Of a stretch of DNA of 53,590 bases, positions 1 through 10,777 are shown piece by piece. The stretch is from Robertmurraya korlensis (GTDB lineage: Bacteria > Bacillota > Bacilli > Bacillales > Cytobacillaceae). The notes below the pieces were generated by a model, which made no database searches, was not told the DNA's origin, and saw only the letters and a list, made by a program, of their open reading frames with translations. Position 1 is the stretch's first letter. The number at the start of each line of letters is the position of its first letter. The stretch covers positions 1-53,590 of the forward strand of contig NZ_JAMBNS010000021.1 in assembly GCF_023715225.1 (NCBI RefSeq), read 5' to 3'. The position numbers were made by a program, and so were the translations under genes.

Positions 1-25
1 AGCCAGGATCAAACTCTCCAATAAA
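1..25 (-). rRNA. rrs: 16S ribosomal RNA, 5' end only (partial)
   Basis: Read on the minus strand, these bases give the conserved 16S start TTGGAGAGTTTGATCCTGGC, preceded by TTTA/TTTAT as in Bacillus 16S genes. The rest of the gene lies beyond the left edge. The exact mature 5' end is uncertain by a few bases. It belongs to the rRNA operon downstream of lysS. Confidence 0.93.
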
Positions 26-109
26 GAGTAAGATTAGCTCTTAAAGTTAAAACGTTGGCTAGTGTGTATTTCAACACTAATCATTTTTTGTTGACGTATG
101 ATTTGTTTA

Positions 110-124
110 GTTTTCAAAGAACAA
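110..124 (-). promoter_or_regulatory. rRNA leader boxA-like antitermination element
   Basis: The minus strand reads TTGTTCTTTGAAAAC between the rRNA promoters and 16S. This matches the boxA core TGYTCTTTGA bound by NusB-S10 in bacterial rRNA leaders. Role inferred from the match and position. Confidence 0.65.
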
Positions 125-157
125 TTTATTTATCCGTCGCTCTTGGGCGACTTTTTA

Positions 158-186
158 ATATTACCAGAACCAAACGTGAGAGTCAA
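158..186 (-). promoter_or_regulatory. rRNA operon promoter P2 (SigA type)
   Basis: On the minus strand the -35 is TTGACT (186-181), the spacer is exactly 17 bases, and the -10 is TAATAT (163-158). It lies about 130 bases upstream of 16S, the usual place for the proximal rRNA promoter in Bacillus. Confidence 0.8.
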
Positions 187-242
187 CAACTTTTTTAAAT
201 TATTTTCTCAGAAGTTTAACTTCTTTTGCGGCAACAGATAAT

Positions 243-271
243 AATATATCACCATATTGAATTGAATGCAA
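243..271 (-). promoter_or_regulatory. rRNA operon promoter P1 (SigA type)
   Basis: On the minus strand a -35 TTGCAT (271-266), a 17-base spacer and a -10 TATATT (248-243) lie about 85 bases upstream of P2. Tandem P1/P2 promoters are typical of Bacillus rRNA operons. The -35 is weaker than in P2. Confidence 0.6.
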
Positions 272-283
272 CATGTTTTTTAT

Positions 284-323
284 AAAAAAAGCGTACAAGA
301 ATAATTTTTAATTCTTGTACGCT
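284..323 (-). terminator. Rho-independent terminator of lysS
   Basis: The arms AGCGTACAAGAAT and ATTCTTGTACGCT form a perfect 13-bp stem. On the minus strand it is followed by a run of seven T. It starts 11 bases after the lysS stop and separates lysS from the rRNA promoters. Confidence 0.92.
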
Positions 324-333
324 ATTTTAATCG

Positions 334-1857
<1,524 letters not shown>

Positions 1858-1944
1858 TCAATTGCTTGAATTTATGTAATAACCCCATCTTATAAGCATA
1901 CTATATTATTTTACACAAAGTGAGAAAAACAGACATTAAAAAAG

Positions 1945-1983
1945 TAAAATAAAATAAAAACTGCCAGCATGAACTGGCAGTTT
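1945..1983 (-). terminator. Terminator downstream of dusB
   Basis: The arms AAACTGCCAG and CTGGCAGTTT surround a six-base loop. On the minus strand they are followed by a T-rich tract. It probably ends the folate-dusB transcript. Confidence 0.87.
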
Positions 1984-2029
1984 ACATAATCAAACGTATT
2001 ATATTGAATGTTCGCTTAGAAGTCAAACC

Positions 2030-3031
2030 TTAACCTACTTGAGATTCCATCGCTTCTTTTTCTTCTTCTTCTACAACTAGAGCAGTTAATAAAGTAAAGA
2101 GATCTGCACGAGTATTGCACTCATTAATTGCATTACGCACCTTCGCATTTCCTCTAATCCCTTTTAAATACCAAGCTGCATGCTTGCGCATTTCACGAAC
2201 AGCTACATATTCTCCCTTAAGAGCGATAAGGCGATCTAAGTGAAGAATACACACATCAATTTTTTCACGAACGGTTGGCTCACCCATGAGCTCCCCTGAT
2301 TCCAAGTATTTAACCGTACTGTAGATCATCCATGGGTTTCCTAGAGCTGCACGACCGATCATTACTCCATCACAGCCAGTTTCTTCTAGCATACGCTTTG
2401 CATCTTGAGGAGTCGTTACATCCCCATTGCCGATTAATGGAATACCGATTGATTGCTTAACCTCACGAATAATATCCCAGTTTGCTTTTCCTTCGTACAT
2501 TTGGACACGAGTACGACCATGTAAAGAAACTGCCTTACCGCCAGCTCGCTCAACGGCCTGGGCATTCTTAACCGCATAAATATGATCTTCATCCCAGCCC
2601 ATACGCATTTTTACAGTAACCGGCTTTTTCACTACAGCCGTAACCGCAGAAACCATCTCATAAATTTTATTAGGATCTAAAAGCCACTTTGCTCCTGCAT
2701 CACATTTTGTGATTTTTGGGACTGGACATCCCATATTGATATCAATAATATCCGCATTAGTGTTTTCATCAACGAACTTAGCAGCCTGGACTAATGTTTC
2801 TTTCTCACCGCCAAAGATTTGCAAGCTCAGCGGCTTCTCTCTCTCATCGATGTAAAGCATATTCATGGTTTTTTCGTTTTTTAAAATAATTCCTTTATCA
2901 CTAATCATCTCCGCACAAACTAGACCTGCACCAAACTCTTTAACAGTTAAACGAAAAGCAGAGTTACATACTCCGGCCATTGGAGCTAACACTACTTGAT
3001 TTTTCATTTCAATATCACCAATTTTAAGCAT
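2030..3031 (-). CDS. dusB: tRNA-dihydrouridine synthase (DusB/YacF family)
   Basis: FMN-dependent enzyme that reduces specific uridines in the tRNA D-loop. The 333-residue length equals that of B. subtilis YacF. The TIM-barrel begins with VVLAPMAGV. The family signature NMGCPVPKITK supplies the catalytic Cys102. Phosphate-binding segments PLIGNGDV and GVMIGRAALGNPW are present. The ATG has a strong AGGAGGG five bases upstream. It follows yazB closely and is probably the last gene of the folate operon. Confidence 0.95.
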   Translation of the reverse strand: MLKIGDIEMKNQVVLAPMAGVCNSAFRLTVKEFGAGLVCAEMISDKGIILKNEKTMNMLYIDEREKPLSLQIFGGEKETLVQAAKFVDENTNADIIDINMGCPVPKITKCDAGAKWLLDPNKIYEMVSAVTAVVKKPVTVKMRMGWDEDHIYAVKNAQAVERAGGKAVSLHGRTRVQMYEGKANWDIIREVKQSIGIPLIGNGDVTTPQDAKRMLEETGCDGVMIGRAALGNPWMIYSTVKYLESGELMGEPTVREKIDVCILHLDRLIALKGEYVAVREMRKHAAWYLKGIRGNAKVRNAINECNTRADLFTLLTALVVEEEEKEAMESQVG

Positions 3032-3062
3032 ATTATCCCTCCTATCTTAGATAATCTATTTA

Positions 3063-3275
3063 TTAATCCACCTCTTGTGGCATTAAATCCTTTATTGAAA
3101 CTTTCAGTGCTTGAGCCGCTGTTTCCACTAAATGATCTGAAGGCATTCGATTTCCTCGTTCTATTTCACCTAATACAGAAACAGAAACACCGATTTCCTT
3201 TGCAAACCCTTCTTGTGTATAACCTTTTAGTTTTCGAAAAGCGCGAATACGTCTTCCCCATTTTTCTGCTTCCAT
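3063..3275 (-). CDS. yazB: Small Xre-family helix-turn-helix protein (YazB)
   Basis: A 70-residue protein that is almost entirely one Cro/C1-type helix-turn-helix. Residues 10-62 include YTQEGFAKEIGVSVSVLGEI and ERGNRMPS. No ligand or partner domain is visible. The start overlaps the folK end by 49 bases, so it is translated from within folK. B. subtilis has yazB at the same place between folK and dusB. The target operators are unknown; a role in regulating the folate operon would only be a guess from location. Confidence 0.85.
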   Translation of the reverse strand: MEAEKWGRRIRAFRKLKGYTQEGFAKEIGVSVSVLGEIERGNRMPSDHLVETAAQALKVSIKDLMPQEVD

Positions 3276-3754
3276 ATTCGTACCCCTTCTTTTTCAGCGT
3301 TCATATTGAAATAGTCTTCTATCGACTTCGCCTGATTAGGTATCATAATTGAAGAATCTATCTCAAGTAATGGCGCAAGAACAAAGGCGCGTTCCTGCAT
3401 TCTTGGATGTGGAACAATTAGGTTCTCTGCTTCAATATTTTCTTGATTGTAGAGCAAAATGTCAAGGTCTATTGTTCTTGGACCCCATTTAAATTCCCTT
3501 TTTCTACCTAAATTCTTTTCAATACGTAGGCAGATTTCTAACAATTCATACGGTGTAAGTGTAGTTCTAATCAAGATTACCATATTTAAAAAGTCATTTT
3601 GTTCCGTATATCCAACCGGAACCGTATCATAAATAGAGGAGCATTTTACCAACTGAATTTCATTTTCCTCTTTTAAATACTGAATGGCATTGACTAGGTT
3701 TTTATATCGGTCTCCCATATTTGTACCTAAGGAAATATAGGCAAAGTTATTCAA
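3227..3754 (-). CDS. folK: 6-hydroxymethyl-7,8-dihydropterin pyrophosphokinase (HPPK)
   Basis: Transfers pyrophosphate from ATP to 6-hydroxymethyl-dihydropterin, giving the substrate of FolP. The HPPK signature WGPRTIDLDILLY is at residues 90-102 and HPRM at 116-119. The 175-residue length is normal. The start is TTG (minus strand 3754) with AGGAG nine bases upstream; the protein begins MNNFAYISLGTNMGDR as expected. It lies two bases after folB. The 3' end overlaps yazB, and the last ~20 residues may be lineage-specific. Confidence 0.95.
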   Translation of the reverse strand: MNNFAYISLGTNMGDRYKNLVNAIQYLKEENEIQLVKCSSIYDTVPVGYTEQNDFLNMVILIRTTLTPYELLEICLRIEKNLGRKREFKWGPRTIDLDILLYNQENIEAENLIVPHPRMQERAFVLAPLLEIDSSIMIPNQAKSIEDYFNMNAEKEGVRIWKQKNGEDVFALFEN

Positions 3755-3756
3755 TT

Positions 3757-4116
3757 TTATCTACTCCTCATTATTTCAACTGCCACTGACTCGTAATGTC
3801 CTTGAATTGGTGGATCAGGCTTGATCACCTTTACGGTTACAGCATGAGCTTTAGAAAAGTCTCTTAACACACGCGAAGCAATTCCCTCAGCAACTGATTC
3901 AACAAGCTTAAATGGTTCACCTTCCACAATATCCTTACACAGTTGGAAGAGCTCACCGTAGTTAATGGATTCATTCAAGTTATCACTTTGACCCGCCTTC
4001 TTCAAATCCACCTCAACAACAAGATCAACCATAAATCTCTGTCCTAATCGATTCTCTTCTGGGAATACACCATGAAAACCATAAAATTGCATACGGTTAA
4101 CGTAAATTTTATCCAT
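3757..4116 (-). CDS. folB: Dihydroneopterin aldolase
   Basis: Cleaves 7,8-dihydroneopterin to 6-hydroxymethyl-dihydropterin and glycolaldehyde in folate synthesis. The N-terminal MDKIYVNRMQFYGFHGVF and the later GHYESVAVEIMRS segment are characteristic of the FolB fold. There are two consecutive ATG codons. The second (4116) is chosen because AAGGAG lies six bases upstream and the result (119 residues) matches the family N-terminus. It overlaps the end of folP by eight bases, suggesting translational coupling. Confidence 0.95.
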   Translation of the reverse strand: MDKIYVNRMQFYGFHGVFPEENRLGQRFMVDLVVEVDLKKAGQSDNLNESINYGELFQLCKDIVEGEPFKLVESVAEGIASRVLRDFSKAHAVTVKVIKPDPPIQGHYESVAVEIMRSR

Positions 4117-4933
4117 CATATTCTCCTTTTCCCATCATGGCATCCATCATTTTTGCCATTCGACTAATTTCCTTCACATCGTGAACTCTAACGATTTGGC
4201 ATCCCTGTTGAATACCGTAACATACAGTCGCTCCGGTTCCTTCCATTCGTTCATGTACAGGTAAGTCTAAAACAGCACCTATCATTGATTTGCGAGAGGT
4301 TCCAAGGAGAACAGGGTAACCAATAGCTACAAGCTTATGTAGATGTCTCATCATTTCCAAGTTTAATTTTACATTCTTTGCAAAACCAATGCCGGGATCT
4401 AATATAATTTGTTCATCACTTACACCAGCTTCCTTCACTAGCGTTATGCTTTCATATAAATCATTCATAACATCCCTGAAGAAAGACTGATAGTTCCGGT
4501 CCTCTCGGTTGTGCATGAGAATAATAGGTGCCTTTGTTTCAGCCGCTACCTGTTTCATATTCACGTCAGCCTTAGCACCCCATACATCATTAATAATATG
4601 AGCTCCAGCAGCTAGTGCCTCTCGAGCAACATCTGCTTTGTATGTATCGATAGATATAGGAACATCAACCGCATTTGATATAGCTTTAATAACAGGAACC
4701 ACACGTTCAATTTCTTCTTCTGCAGGTATAAATTTCGCCCCGGGCCTAGTGGACTCCCCGCCGATATCAATAATATCAGCACCTTCTTCCACCATCTCAA
4801 TCGCTCGTTTGACCGCCTCATCCATCTTATTAAAGCTTCCACCGTCTGAAAAAGAATCAGGGGTAGCATTTAAGATTCCCATGATGATTGTTTTTTTCTT
4901 AAAATCTAATGTATATGGTCCGGCAGTAATCAA
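4109..4933 (-). CDS. folP: Dihydropteroate synthase
   Basis: Condenses the dihydropterin pyrophosphate with p-aminobenzoate; target of sulfonamides (called sul in B. subtilis). The pterin-binding motifs GILNATPDSFSDGG (19-32) and DIGGESTRPGA (56-66), a DPGIGFAK segment and GTSRKSMIG are all present. The start is TTG, with a strong AGGAGG eight bases upstream. Length (274) is normal. PABA from the three upstream pab genes and the pterin from folB and folK meet at this enzyme. Confidence 0.96.
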   Translation of the reverse strand: MITAGPYTLDFKKKTIIMGILNATPDSFSDGGSFNKMDEAVKRAIEMVEEGADIIDIGGESTRPGAKFIPAEEEIERVVPVIKAISNAVDVPISIDTYKADVAREALAAGAHIINDVWGAKADVNMKQVAAETKAPIILMHNREDRNYQSFFRDVMNDLYESITLVKEAGVSDEQIILDPGIGFAKNVKLNLEMMRHLHKLVAIGYPVLLGTSRKSMIGAVLDLPVHERMEGTGATVCYGIQQGCQIVRVHDVKEISRMAKMMDAMMGKGEYDG

Positions 4934-4961
4934 ATAAAGCGCCTCCTAATTCCTTTATTAA

Positions 4962-5822
4962 TTAATTTATTTCTTTCCTACTCCAAAGACTATTTGTATA
5001 CATTTGATACGCTTGGTGCAACATCCGAAAAAGCTCACCCTTTACACCTGGAAATACAAGTGAATCTACTTTCGAGATTGCGACAATCTCTTGAATCGAG
5101 TTTGTAACAAATACCTCAGTAGCTGTATTAAGTACATCTGTTTTATAGAAACCTTCCTTAACCTGTATTCCCTTTTTACTAGCAAGTTCCTTTATAAATG
5201 ATCGGGTGATTCCATTTAATATTCCTGTACCGAGGTCAGGGGTAAACAATTGGTTATCTATTACCCAGAAAATATTTGAGACGATTCCCTCTGCAATCCA
5301 TCCATCCTCTGTTAGAAAGATGCCTTCCACATCTGTCCGATTTTCTATTTCTTTTTTTGCCAATAGATTATTCATATAGTGATGAGACTTCAAACGTAAG
5401 GGACCTTCCGGAGTATTACGACTGAGCTTTAGAAACTGAGCTTCCTTCTCTGTCGGACCACCAGCTTCAGGAAGAGGCTTTACAAACATCATTACATTGG
5501 CATGTTCATATGGCTCCACTGGTAAACCAACCGCTCCAACACCTGCTGAAACGTTTAGTCGTATATACGCATTGGTCAGTCTGTTCTTTTTCAATAGAAG
5601 CTTGAGCACTTGAATCACTTCGTCTTTATTTAGGCTTTTTCGAATTCCAATCATCTCTAGACTGCTATTGAGCCGTTCTAGATGATCTACTAATAAAAAG
5701 GGATGACCTTCATATACACGAAATGTTTCAAATAGGCCCATTCCATAAAGGAAACCATGGTCGAAGGGGGAGATTCTAGCTTCCTCCTCCCTGACCATTT
5801 CTCCGTTCATATACAAATACAT
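4962..5822 (-). CDS. pabC: 4-amino-4-deoxychorismate lyase
   Basis: PLP enzyme that splits aminodeoxychorismate into PABA and pyruvate. It is a class IV aminotransferase-fold protein with the N-terminal ISPFDHGFLYGMGLFETFR block. Lys145, in LRLKSHHYMNN, is the likely PLP-binding lysine. The ATG start overlaps the pabA stop by one base (TGATG) and has GAGGG upstream; a TTG directly before it is also possible. Length 286. Confidence 0.93.
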   Translation of the reverse strand: MYLYMNGEMVREEEARISPFDHGFLYGMGLFETFRVYEGHPFLLVDHLERLNSSLEMIGIRKSLNKDEVIQVLKLLLKKNRLTNAYIRLNVSAGVGAVGLPVEPYEHANVMMFVKPLPEAGGPTEKEAQFLKLSRNTPEGPLRLKSHHYMNNLLAKKEIENRTDVEGIFLTEDGWIAEGIVSNIFWVIDNQLFTPDLGTGILNGITRSFIKELASKKGIQVKEGFYKTDVLNTATEVFVTNSIQEIVAISKVDSLVFPGVKGELFRMLHQAYQMYTNSLWSRKEIN

Positions 5823-6421
5823 CAATATCCCTCATTCTTTGGAGACAATTCCATTTTGTAAAACGAAACAAAATTCTGAAGCAATTGTTTCCCTGCGGTA
5901 GTCATAATGGACTCTGGATGGAACTGAACTCCCTCTACTGGGAGATCCTTATGCCTGATGGCCATGATTTCTCCTTCTTTCGTCCAAGCAGATATTTCAA
6001 AGCACTCTGGAAGCGTGTCTTTCTTTACAATTAAAGAATGGTATCTTGTTGCAGGAAATGGGTTTGGTAGCCCTTCAAAGATGGTTTTTCCATCATGATA
6101 CATAAGAGAAGTTTTGCCATGCATCAACCGCTCCGCTTGCACGACATCTCCCCCGAACACTTGAGCGATCGACTGATGTCCGAGGCAGACACCAAATATA
6201 GGAATCTTCCCTGCAAATTCCTCTATTGCTCTTAATGATATCCCTGCTTCGTTCGGGCTACATGGGCCTGGTGAAACCATAAGAAAGTTTGGCCCTAATT
6301 CTTCGATGTCTTTAATACTTATGGCGTCATTTCGCTTAACTTCTAGAGTCTCACCAAGTTCACCTAGATACTGAACAAGATTAAAAGTAAATGAGTCATA
6401 ATTATCTATCATTAAAATCAA
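5822..6421 (-). CDS. pabA: Aminodeoxychorismate/anthranilate synthase glutamine amidotransferase subunit
   Basis: Class I glutamine amidotransferase that supplies ammonia to PabB. The nucleophile is Cys79 in GVCLGHQS; His168 and Glu170 in QFHPES complete the triad. In B. subtilis the same subunit also serves TrpE. No trp genes are in this window, so dual use is an inference. The start is TTG, giving [11 protein letters not shown] as in B. subtilis. It overlaps the pabB stop by four bases (TTGA). Confidence 0.95.
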   Translation of the reverse strand: MILMIDNYDSFTFNLVQYLGELGETLEVKRNDAISIKDIEELGPNFLMVSPGPCSPNEAGISLRAIEEFAGKIPIFGVCLGHQSIAQVFGGDVVQAERLMHGKTSLMYHDGKTIFEGLPNPFPATRYHSLIVKKDTLPECFEISAWTKEGEIMAIRHKDLPVEGVQFHPESIMTTAGKQLLQNFVSFYKMELSPKNEGY

Positions 6422-7818
6422 TGGAATTCACCTTTTTCCGCAAGTTCTTTTGCTCTCCATAGAGCCATTGCCTTTTTTAAAGATTCTTTATATTCATGCT
6501 TAGGATTAGAATCAATGACAATTCCTGCTCCCGCTTGAACAAAGGCTTGTCCGTCTTTTACTAACATTGTGCGAATGACAATATTTATTTCCATGTCATC
6601 ATCAAAACCAATCCAACCCATAGAACCCGTGTAAATTCCGCGCTGAACCGGCTCGAGCTCTTCAATAATTTCCATTGTTCGAACTTTAGGAGCTCCTGTA
6701 ATTGTACCTCCAGGAAAAGCAGCATCAATCAAATCAAAAGATGTTTGATCTGGTCGTATGACGCCTCTCACATTCGAGACAATGTGCATAACATGCGAAT
6801 ATCTTTCAATGACCATAAATTCGTTTACTTCAACCGTTCCGTACTCACAAACTCTTCCTAAATCATTTCGTTCTAAATCAACGAGCATCACATGCTCTGC
6901 TCTCTCTTTTTCATTTTCAATGAGTTCCTTAGCCAGTCTTAGATCTTCTTCTTCATTCTCTCCTCGAGAACGAGTCCCAGCAATCGGTCTTGTACTAACC
7001 TCTTTTCCATGCTTTTTAACAAGGAGCTCAGGAGACCCACCTACAATCTGAAACTCAGGGGTATGTAAATAACTCATATACGGTGACGGATTCAATTGTC
7101 TAAGCTGGTCGTATACATTCACCGCTGGAATAGAGATCGCTTTTGCTTGGCGAACAGATAAATTCACTTGAAAGATGTCGCCTTGAGCAATGTATTCTTG
7201 AATTCTTTCTACCGCTTTCATAAACTGTTCGTCGCTCATCGATACATGAAGCTCATCATTATTAGGAATCATTCTATTTTGTTCGATCTTCACTACTGGA
7301 CCTGTCCATTTTGACTCCCACTCATTAAGAGCATTCGTATTTTCATGTCCCTTTTCTGTAATCTGCAAGAGCCAGAGCGTTTCTTCTTCATGATCAAATA
7401 CAAACCATTCATTAAAGAGCAAAAAATAGACCTCCGGCATTTCTAAATCATCCGATGAAAATTTAGGCAACCTCTCTATATAACGCACATAATCATAACT
7501 GATATAACCAATAAGGCCTCCTTGAAAATCCGGAAGTCCTTCCTGACGCTCAAGCTTATATTGAGCCATATATTCTTTCATTAAATGAAGAGGGTTTCCT
7601 GGTAGCTCCTGTTCCCTTCCCTTATCAACAATCGTTAGTTTGTTGTTTTTCCCTAAAAAGATTGTTTCTGGTCCAAAAGCGGCAATATTGTATCGTCCGC
7701 CTCGGCCACTTTCTAACAACACATGGTGTTGATAGGCTTGCGAAAGCTCTCTGTACTTCTGATAAAACCTTTCTTTATCAAAAGGTATCTGTTTGCTAGT
7801 TAATGTTAATATTTTCAA
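6418..7818 (-). CDS. pabB: Aminodeoxychorismate synthase, chorismate-binding subunit
   Basis: Converts chorismate plus ammonia to 4-amino-4-deoxychorismate, the first step to PABA. An anthranilate-synthase-I-type N-terminal domain precedes the chorismate-binding domain. Conserved blocks include [28 protein letters not shown] and [15 protein letters not shown]. The last two carry catalytic and Mg-binding residues in the family. The start is TTG with GGGGAG eight bases upstream; 466 residues. It is the first gene of the folate cluster after the cysK terminator. Confidence 0.95.
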   Translation of the reverse strand: MKILTLTSKQIPFDKERFYQKYRELSQAYQHHVLLESGRGGRYNIAAFGPETIFLGKNNKLTIVDKGREQELPGNPLHLMKEYMAQYKLERQEGLPDFQGGLIGYISYDYVRYIERLPKFSSDDLEMPEVYFLLFNEWFVFDHEEETLWLLQITEKGHENTNALNEWESKWTGPVVKIEQNRMIPNNDELHVSMSDEQFMKAVERIQEYIAQGDIFQVNLSVRQAKAISIPAVNVYDQLRQLNPSPYMSYLHTPEFQIVGGSPELLVKKHGKEVSTRPIAGTRSRGENEEEDLRLAKELIENEKERAEHVMLVDLERNDLGRVCEYGTVEVNEFMVIERYSHVMHIVSNVRGVIRPDQTSFDLIDAAFPGGTITGAPKVRTMEIIEELEPVQRGIYTGSMGWIGFDDDMEINIVIRTMLVKDGQAFVQAGAGIVIDSNPKHEYKESLKKAMALWRAKELAEKGEFH

Positions 7819-7869
7819 AAAAGGTTCTCCCCTTTAAAAAAGTTCCTTGTTTTATTTTACTATTTGCCA

Positions 7870-7901
7870 AAATAAAAACAACAGCCCTAGGGACTGTTGC
7901 T
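7870..7901 (-). terminator. Terminator downstream of cysK
   Basis: The stem CAACAG(TCC)...CTGTTG is followed on the minus strand by TTTTTATTTT. It lies 11 bases after the cysK stop and separates cysK from the pab-fol operon. Confidence 0.85.
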
Positions 7902-7911
7902 TATGTTTTGA

Positions 7912-8838
7912 TTAATCTTCGAATTGATATAATGGAGTACTTAGGTAACGTTCTCCGTTACTTGGAATAATTGCCAGTACTTTCTTGCCTGCTCCAAGCT
8001 CTTTTGCTACCTTCAATGCAGCACAGATCGCTGCTCCTGAAGAGATCCCTCCAAGAATTCCTTCTTCCTTCGCTGCACGACGTGCATATTCGAAAGCTTG
8101 GTCATTAGAGATTTGAATCACTTCGTCATAGACCTTTGTATCAAGAATATCAGGAACAAAACCTGCGCCGATTCCTTGAATTTTGTGTGGACCTGGCTTA
8201 CCACCAGATAATACAGGTGAATCAACCGGTTCAACCGCATAAATTTTAACATTGTCAAAATTCTGCTTAAGAACTTGACCAGCTCCTGTAATTGTTCCAC
8301 CCGTTCCGATCCCTGCAACGAATGCATCAAGACCTTCACTCATTTGCTCAACAATTTCCTTACCTGTCGTTCTTCTGTGAACTTCAGGGTTGGATAGGTT
8401 TTTAAATTGTTGTGGCATAAAGTAGCCATTTTCTTTTGCAAGTTCTTCTGCTTTACGAATAGCTCCGCCCATTCCTTCTGGACCAGGTGTTAAAACAAGC
8501 TCTGCTCCGTATGCACGAAGTAGATTACGTCTTTCCATACTCATCGTTTCTGGCATAACTAGAATTGCTCTGTACCCTTTTGCAGCAGCAACCATAGCAA
8601 GACCTATTCCTGTGTTACCACTCGTTGGCTCAACAATCGTATCTCCAGCCTTAAGTTCTCCACTCTCTTCAGCGGACTCAATCATTGCAAGAGCAATACG
8701 GTCTTTTACTGAACTTCCTGGATTCATATATTCAAGCTTTAAATATACATCTGCGCTACCTTCTTCAACAAGGCGATTAAGCTTTACAATCGGCGTTTGT
8801 CCGACTAGTTCTGAAATAGAGTTTGCTACACGTACCAT
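7912..8838 (-). CDS. cysK: Cysteine synthase A (O-acetylserine sulfhydrylase)
   Basis: PLP enzyme forming cysteine from O-acetylserine and sulfide. The PLP lysine is Lys45 in NPGSSVKDR. The [11 protein letters not shown] substrate-binding loop and the GTGGTITG phosphate loop are present. The ATG at 8838 gives 308 residues ([16 protein letters not shown]), matching B. subtilis; a TTG six bases upstream is unlikely. AAGGAG lies nine bases upstream. It has its own promoter and terminator. In B. subtilis this gene is a member of the CymR cysteine regulon. Confidence 0.97.
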   Translation of the reverse strand: MVRVANSISELVGQTPIVKLNRLVEEGSADVYLKLEYMNPGSSVKDRIALAMIESAEESGELKAGDTIVEPTSGNTGIGLAMVAAAKGYRAILVMPETMSMERRNLLRAYGAELVLTPGPEGMGGAIRKAEELAKENGYFMPQQFKNLSNPEVHRRTTGKEIVEQMSEGLDAFVAGIGTGGTITGAGQVLKQNFDNVKIYAVEPVDSPVLSGGKPGPHKIQGIGAGFVPDILDTKVYDEVIQISNDQAFEYARRAAKEEGILGGISSGAAICAALKVAKELGAGKKVLAIIPSNGERYLSTPLYQFED

Positions 8839-8851
8839 CAACAACCACTCC

Positions 8852-8877
8852 TTATTCCGACTAATTTTATTGGTTTA
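8852..8877 (-). promoter_or_regulatory. Possible CymR-type operator
   Basis: Between the cysK -10 and its ribosome site the minus strand reads AACCAATAAAATTAGTCGGA, followed by ATAAG. It is an imperfect dyad resembling operators of CymR, the cysteine repressor of B. subtilis. The match is recalled rather than scored, so confidence is low. Confidence 0.3.
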
Positions 8878-8883
8878 ATTTAA

Positions 8884-8911
8884 TTTATAACATAAATTTG
8901 CCAAGTGTCAA
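8884..8911 (-). promoter_or_regulatory. SigA promoter of cysK
   Basis: Minus-strand TTGACA (8911-8906), a 16-base spacer and TATAAA (8889-8884), about 45 bases upstream of the cysK ATG. Confidence 0.78.
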
Positions 8912-8969
8912 TCTTTTTACACAAAACTCTACTGATTTTTCAAGTAAGAAATCGTTCCAATGAACTACC

Positions 8970-9839
8970 CTAGTTTTGTTCGTAAAACCAATCAACCTTA
9001 GCCTCTTCCCAAAAGTCGCGCGCCGTTGCGGTTACATCCATTTGCTCTAAGGCTATTTGTCTTCGAATGCTGTCTTTTACATCCTTATATTCAAACGTTC
9101 TTCCTTTTATTTGATCGTGAAGCATAACAATGGAAAAACCATTATCTGTTTTAATCGGACGTGTCCACTCGTTTTCCTTCAACTCTTTGACAGCAGCTAA
9201 GTAGTCGCGGGCATATTGATCCATTTCTTCACTAACATAACCAATATCGCCCCCTTGATTTGCACTGAATTCATCAATGGAGCGTTCCATTGCTAAAGCC
9301 TCAAAACTTGTACCCTGCTCAAGTTCTTCTAGTGCCTTTTTTGCTTCTTCTTCCGTCTCTACAATGATATGAGAAAGGTGGTATGCGGTTGGAATTTCGT
9401 ACAAGCTAGAATTTTCCTTATAAAACTTTTTTAAATCTTCTTCTTTCACTACCACATCTTTTGTCAGAAGCTCATCAAGCATGAGGCTATATTGAATTTG
9501 CTGTCTCCACTTTTCTTCATCTACATTTTCATTAGAGCCTGAACCGTACATGGTTTTCACTAGGAGAAGCTCTCTATCTACCGCTTTTTTTGAAATGGAG
9601 ATATCATATTTTTTTGCTAACTGAGCAATTGCTTTCTGATCAATCATCTCACTCAAAACATCACGACCATAACGCTCTTCCATTTCCCCAAGCCATTCTT
9701 GTCTAGTTATGGTTTCCTTCCCTATCGTTGCCACTACCTCTTTACTACCGCCGTTATCCCTTGATAAGAAAAAAATAAGGGTTGCAACATTAAGCAAGAG
9801 AAGGCCGACAACTAAAGACTTTAAGTACCTTTTATCCAC
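8970..9839 (-). CDS. yacD: PrsA-like peptidyl-prolyl isomerase, membrane-anchored (YacD)
   Basis: A likely extracytoplasmic folding factor. Residues 7-25 form one hydrophobic segment (LVVGLLLLNVATLIFFL) that can serve as signal anchor. It has no lipobox cysteine, unlike PrsA. A SurA_N-like helical region precedes a parvulin (PpiC) domain at about 150-260, with HLSHIIVETEEEAKKALEEL, GGDIGYVS and GFSIVMLHD. The start is GTG with GGGGAG five bases upstream; 289 residues. It lies between hslO and cysK, as in B. subtilis. The substrate is unknown. Confidence 0.85.
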   Translation of the reverse strand: MDKRYLKSLVVGLLLLNVATLIFFLSRDNGGSKEVVATIGKETITRQEWLGEMEERYGRDVLSEMIDQKAIAQLAKKYDISISKKAVDRELLLVKTMYGSGSNENVDEEKWRQQIQYSLMLDELLTKDVVVKEEDLKKFYKENSSLYEIPTAYHLSHIIVETEEEAKKALEELEQGTSFEALAMERSIDEFSANQGGDIGYVSEEMDQYARDYLAAVKELKENEWTRPIKTDNGFSIVMLHDQIKGRTFEYKDVKDSIRRQIALEQMDVTATARDFWEEAKVDWFYEQN

Positions 9840-9860
9840 CAGTTCTCCCCCAGGTTTTAA

Positions 9861-10742
9861 TTAAAATTTTGCCTGTTCCTTTAAACTCTCTAATTCTTCT
9901 TTTGTAAATAGATATTTTTCATTACAGAAGTGGCATTGTGCTTCTGCTTGACCATCTGTGACAATCATATCTTCTATCTCCTCTTTACCTAAAGAGATGA
10001 TTCCATTAGAGAATTTCTCCTTTGAACATGTACATGAGAAAGTAACAGGTAATGTTTCGAGGATTTTTACGTTTTCTTCACCGAGTAGCTCATTTAATAT
10101 TTGTTCAGGAGTGAGGCCCTTTTCAATCATCTTAGAAATGGGTTCAATGGTTTTTAGGCGATTTTCTATTTCTGTAATGGTTTTATCTTCGGTTCCAGGC
10201 ATCAACTGGATAATAAATCCACCCGCAGCAAGAATACTATTATCAGGATTCACTAAGACACCTACTCCCACAGATGAAGGAACTTGTTCTGAAGTGACAA
10301 AGTAATAAGTAAAGTCCTCACCTAATTCTCCTGAGATAAGAGGGACTTGACCTGTAAAGTTCTCACGTAGTCCAATATCTTTAACGACCGATAAGAAACC
10401 ATCTGTTCCCACCGCTCTTCGAACATCCAACTTTCCATGTTCATTCAAATCAAAATGAGTTTGGGGATTGGTTACATATCCGCGTACTTCTCCTTTTGCA
10501 TTCGTATCAATTAATATCGGACCAAGAGGACCCCCACCATTAATCCTAATAGTGATTTTTTCTTCACCTTTTAACATAGCCCCCATCATAACACCTGCCG
10601 TCATAGCTCTGCCTAAGGCAGCTGATGCAGTCGGCCATGTATAATGACGTCTTTGTGCCTCCCCTACTGTTTCTGTACTCCTAGTCGCGTAGGCACGAAC
10701 TTGCCCGTCATAGGCAAGAGCTTTTATTAAATAGTCACTCAT
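9861..10742 (-). CDS. hslO: Redox-regulated chaperone Hsp33
   Basis: ATP-independent holdase activated by oxidation. Near the C-terminus are four cysteines in CTC...CHFC spacing, which bind zinc when reduced. The ATG at 10742 gives 293 residues starting [13 protein letters not shown], close to B. subtilis HslO. AAAGGGG lies seven bases upstream. An in-frame ATG 21 bases upstream is unsupported. The gene follows coaX by 35 bases. Confidence 0.96.
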   Translation of the reverse strand: MSDYLIKALAYDGQVRAYATRSTETVGEAQRRHYTWPTASAALGRAMTAGVMMGAMLKGEEKITIRINGGGPLGPILIDTNAKGEVRGYVTNPQTHFDLNEHGKLDVRRAVGTDGFLSVVKDIGLRENFTGQVPLISGELGEDFTYYFVTSEQVPSSVGVGVLVNPDNSILAAGGFIIQLMPGTEDKTITEIENRLKTIEPISKMIEKGLTPEQILNELLGEENVKILETLPVTFSCTCSKEKFSNGIISLGKEEIEDMIVTDGQAEAQCHFCNEKYLFTKEELESLKEQAKF

Positions 10743-10777
10743 TTCTTTACCCCTTTCAGTCATACAATGCTGTTATC

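Noticed and set aside
2996-3352. Plus-strand 118-residue ORF
   Set aside because: It is antisense to dusB, yazB and folK, which are strongly supported, and its product has low-complexity composition.
4612-4937. ORFs of 85 and 99 residues inside folP on both strands
   Set aside because: These are frame shadows of folP, which has full family motifs.
7819-7911. Possible promoter for pabB between the cysK terminator and pabB
   Set aside because: TTGGCA is present on the minus strand but no -10 at suitable spacing could be identified with confidence.
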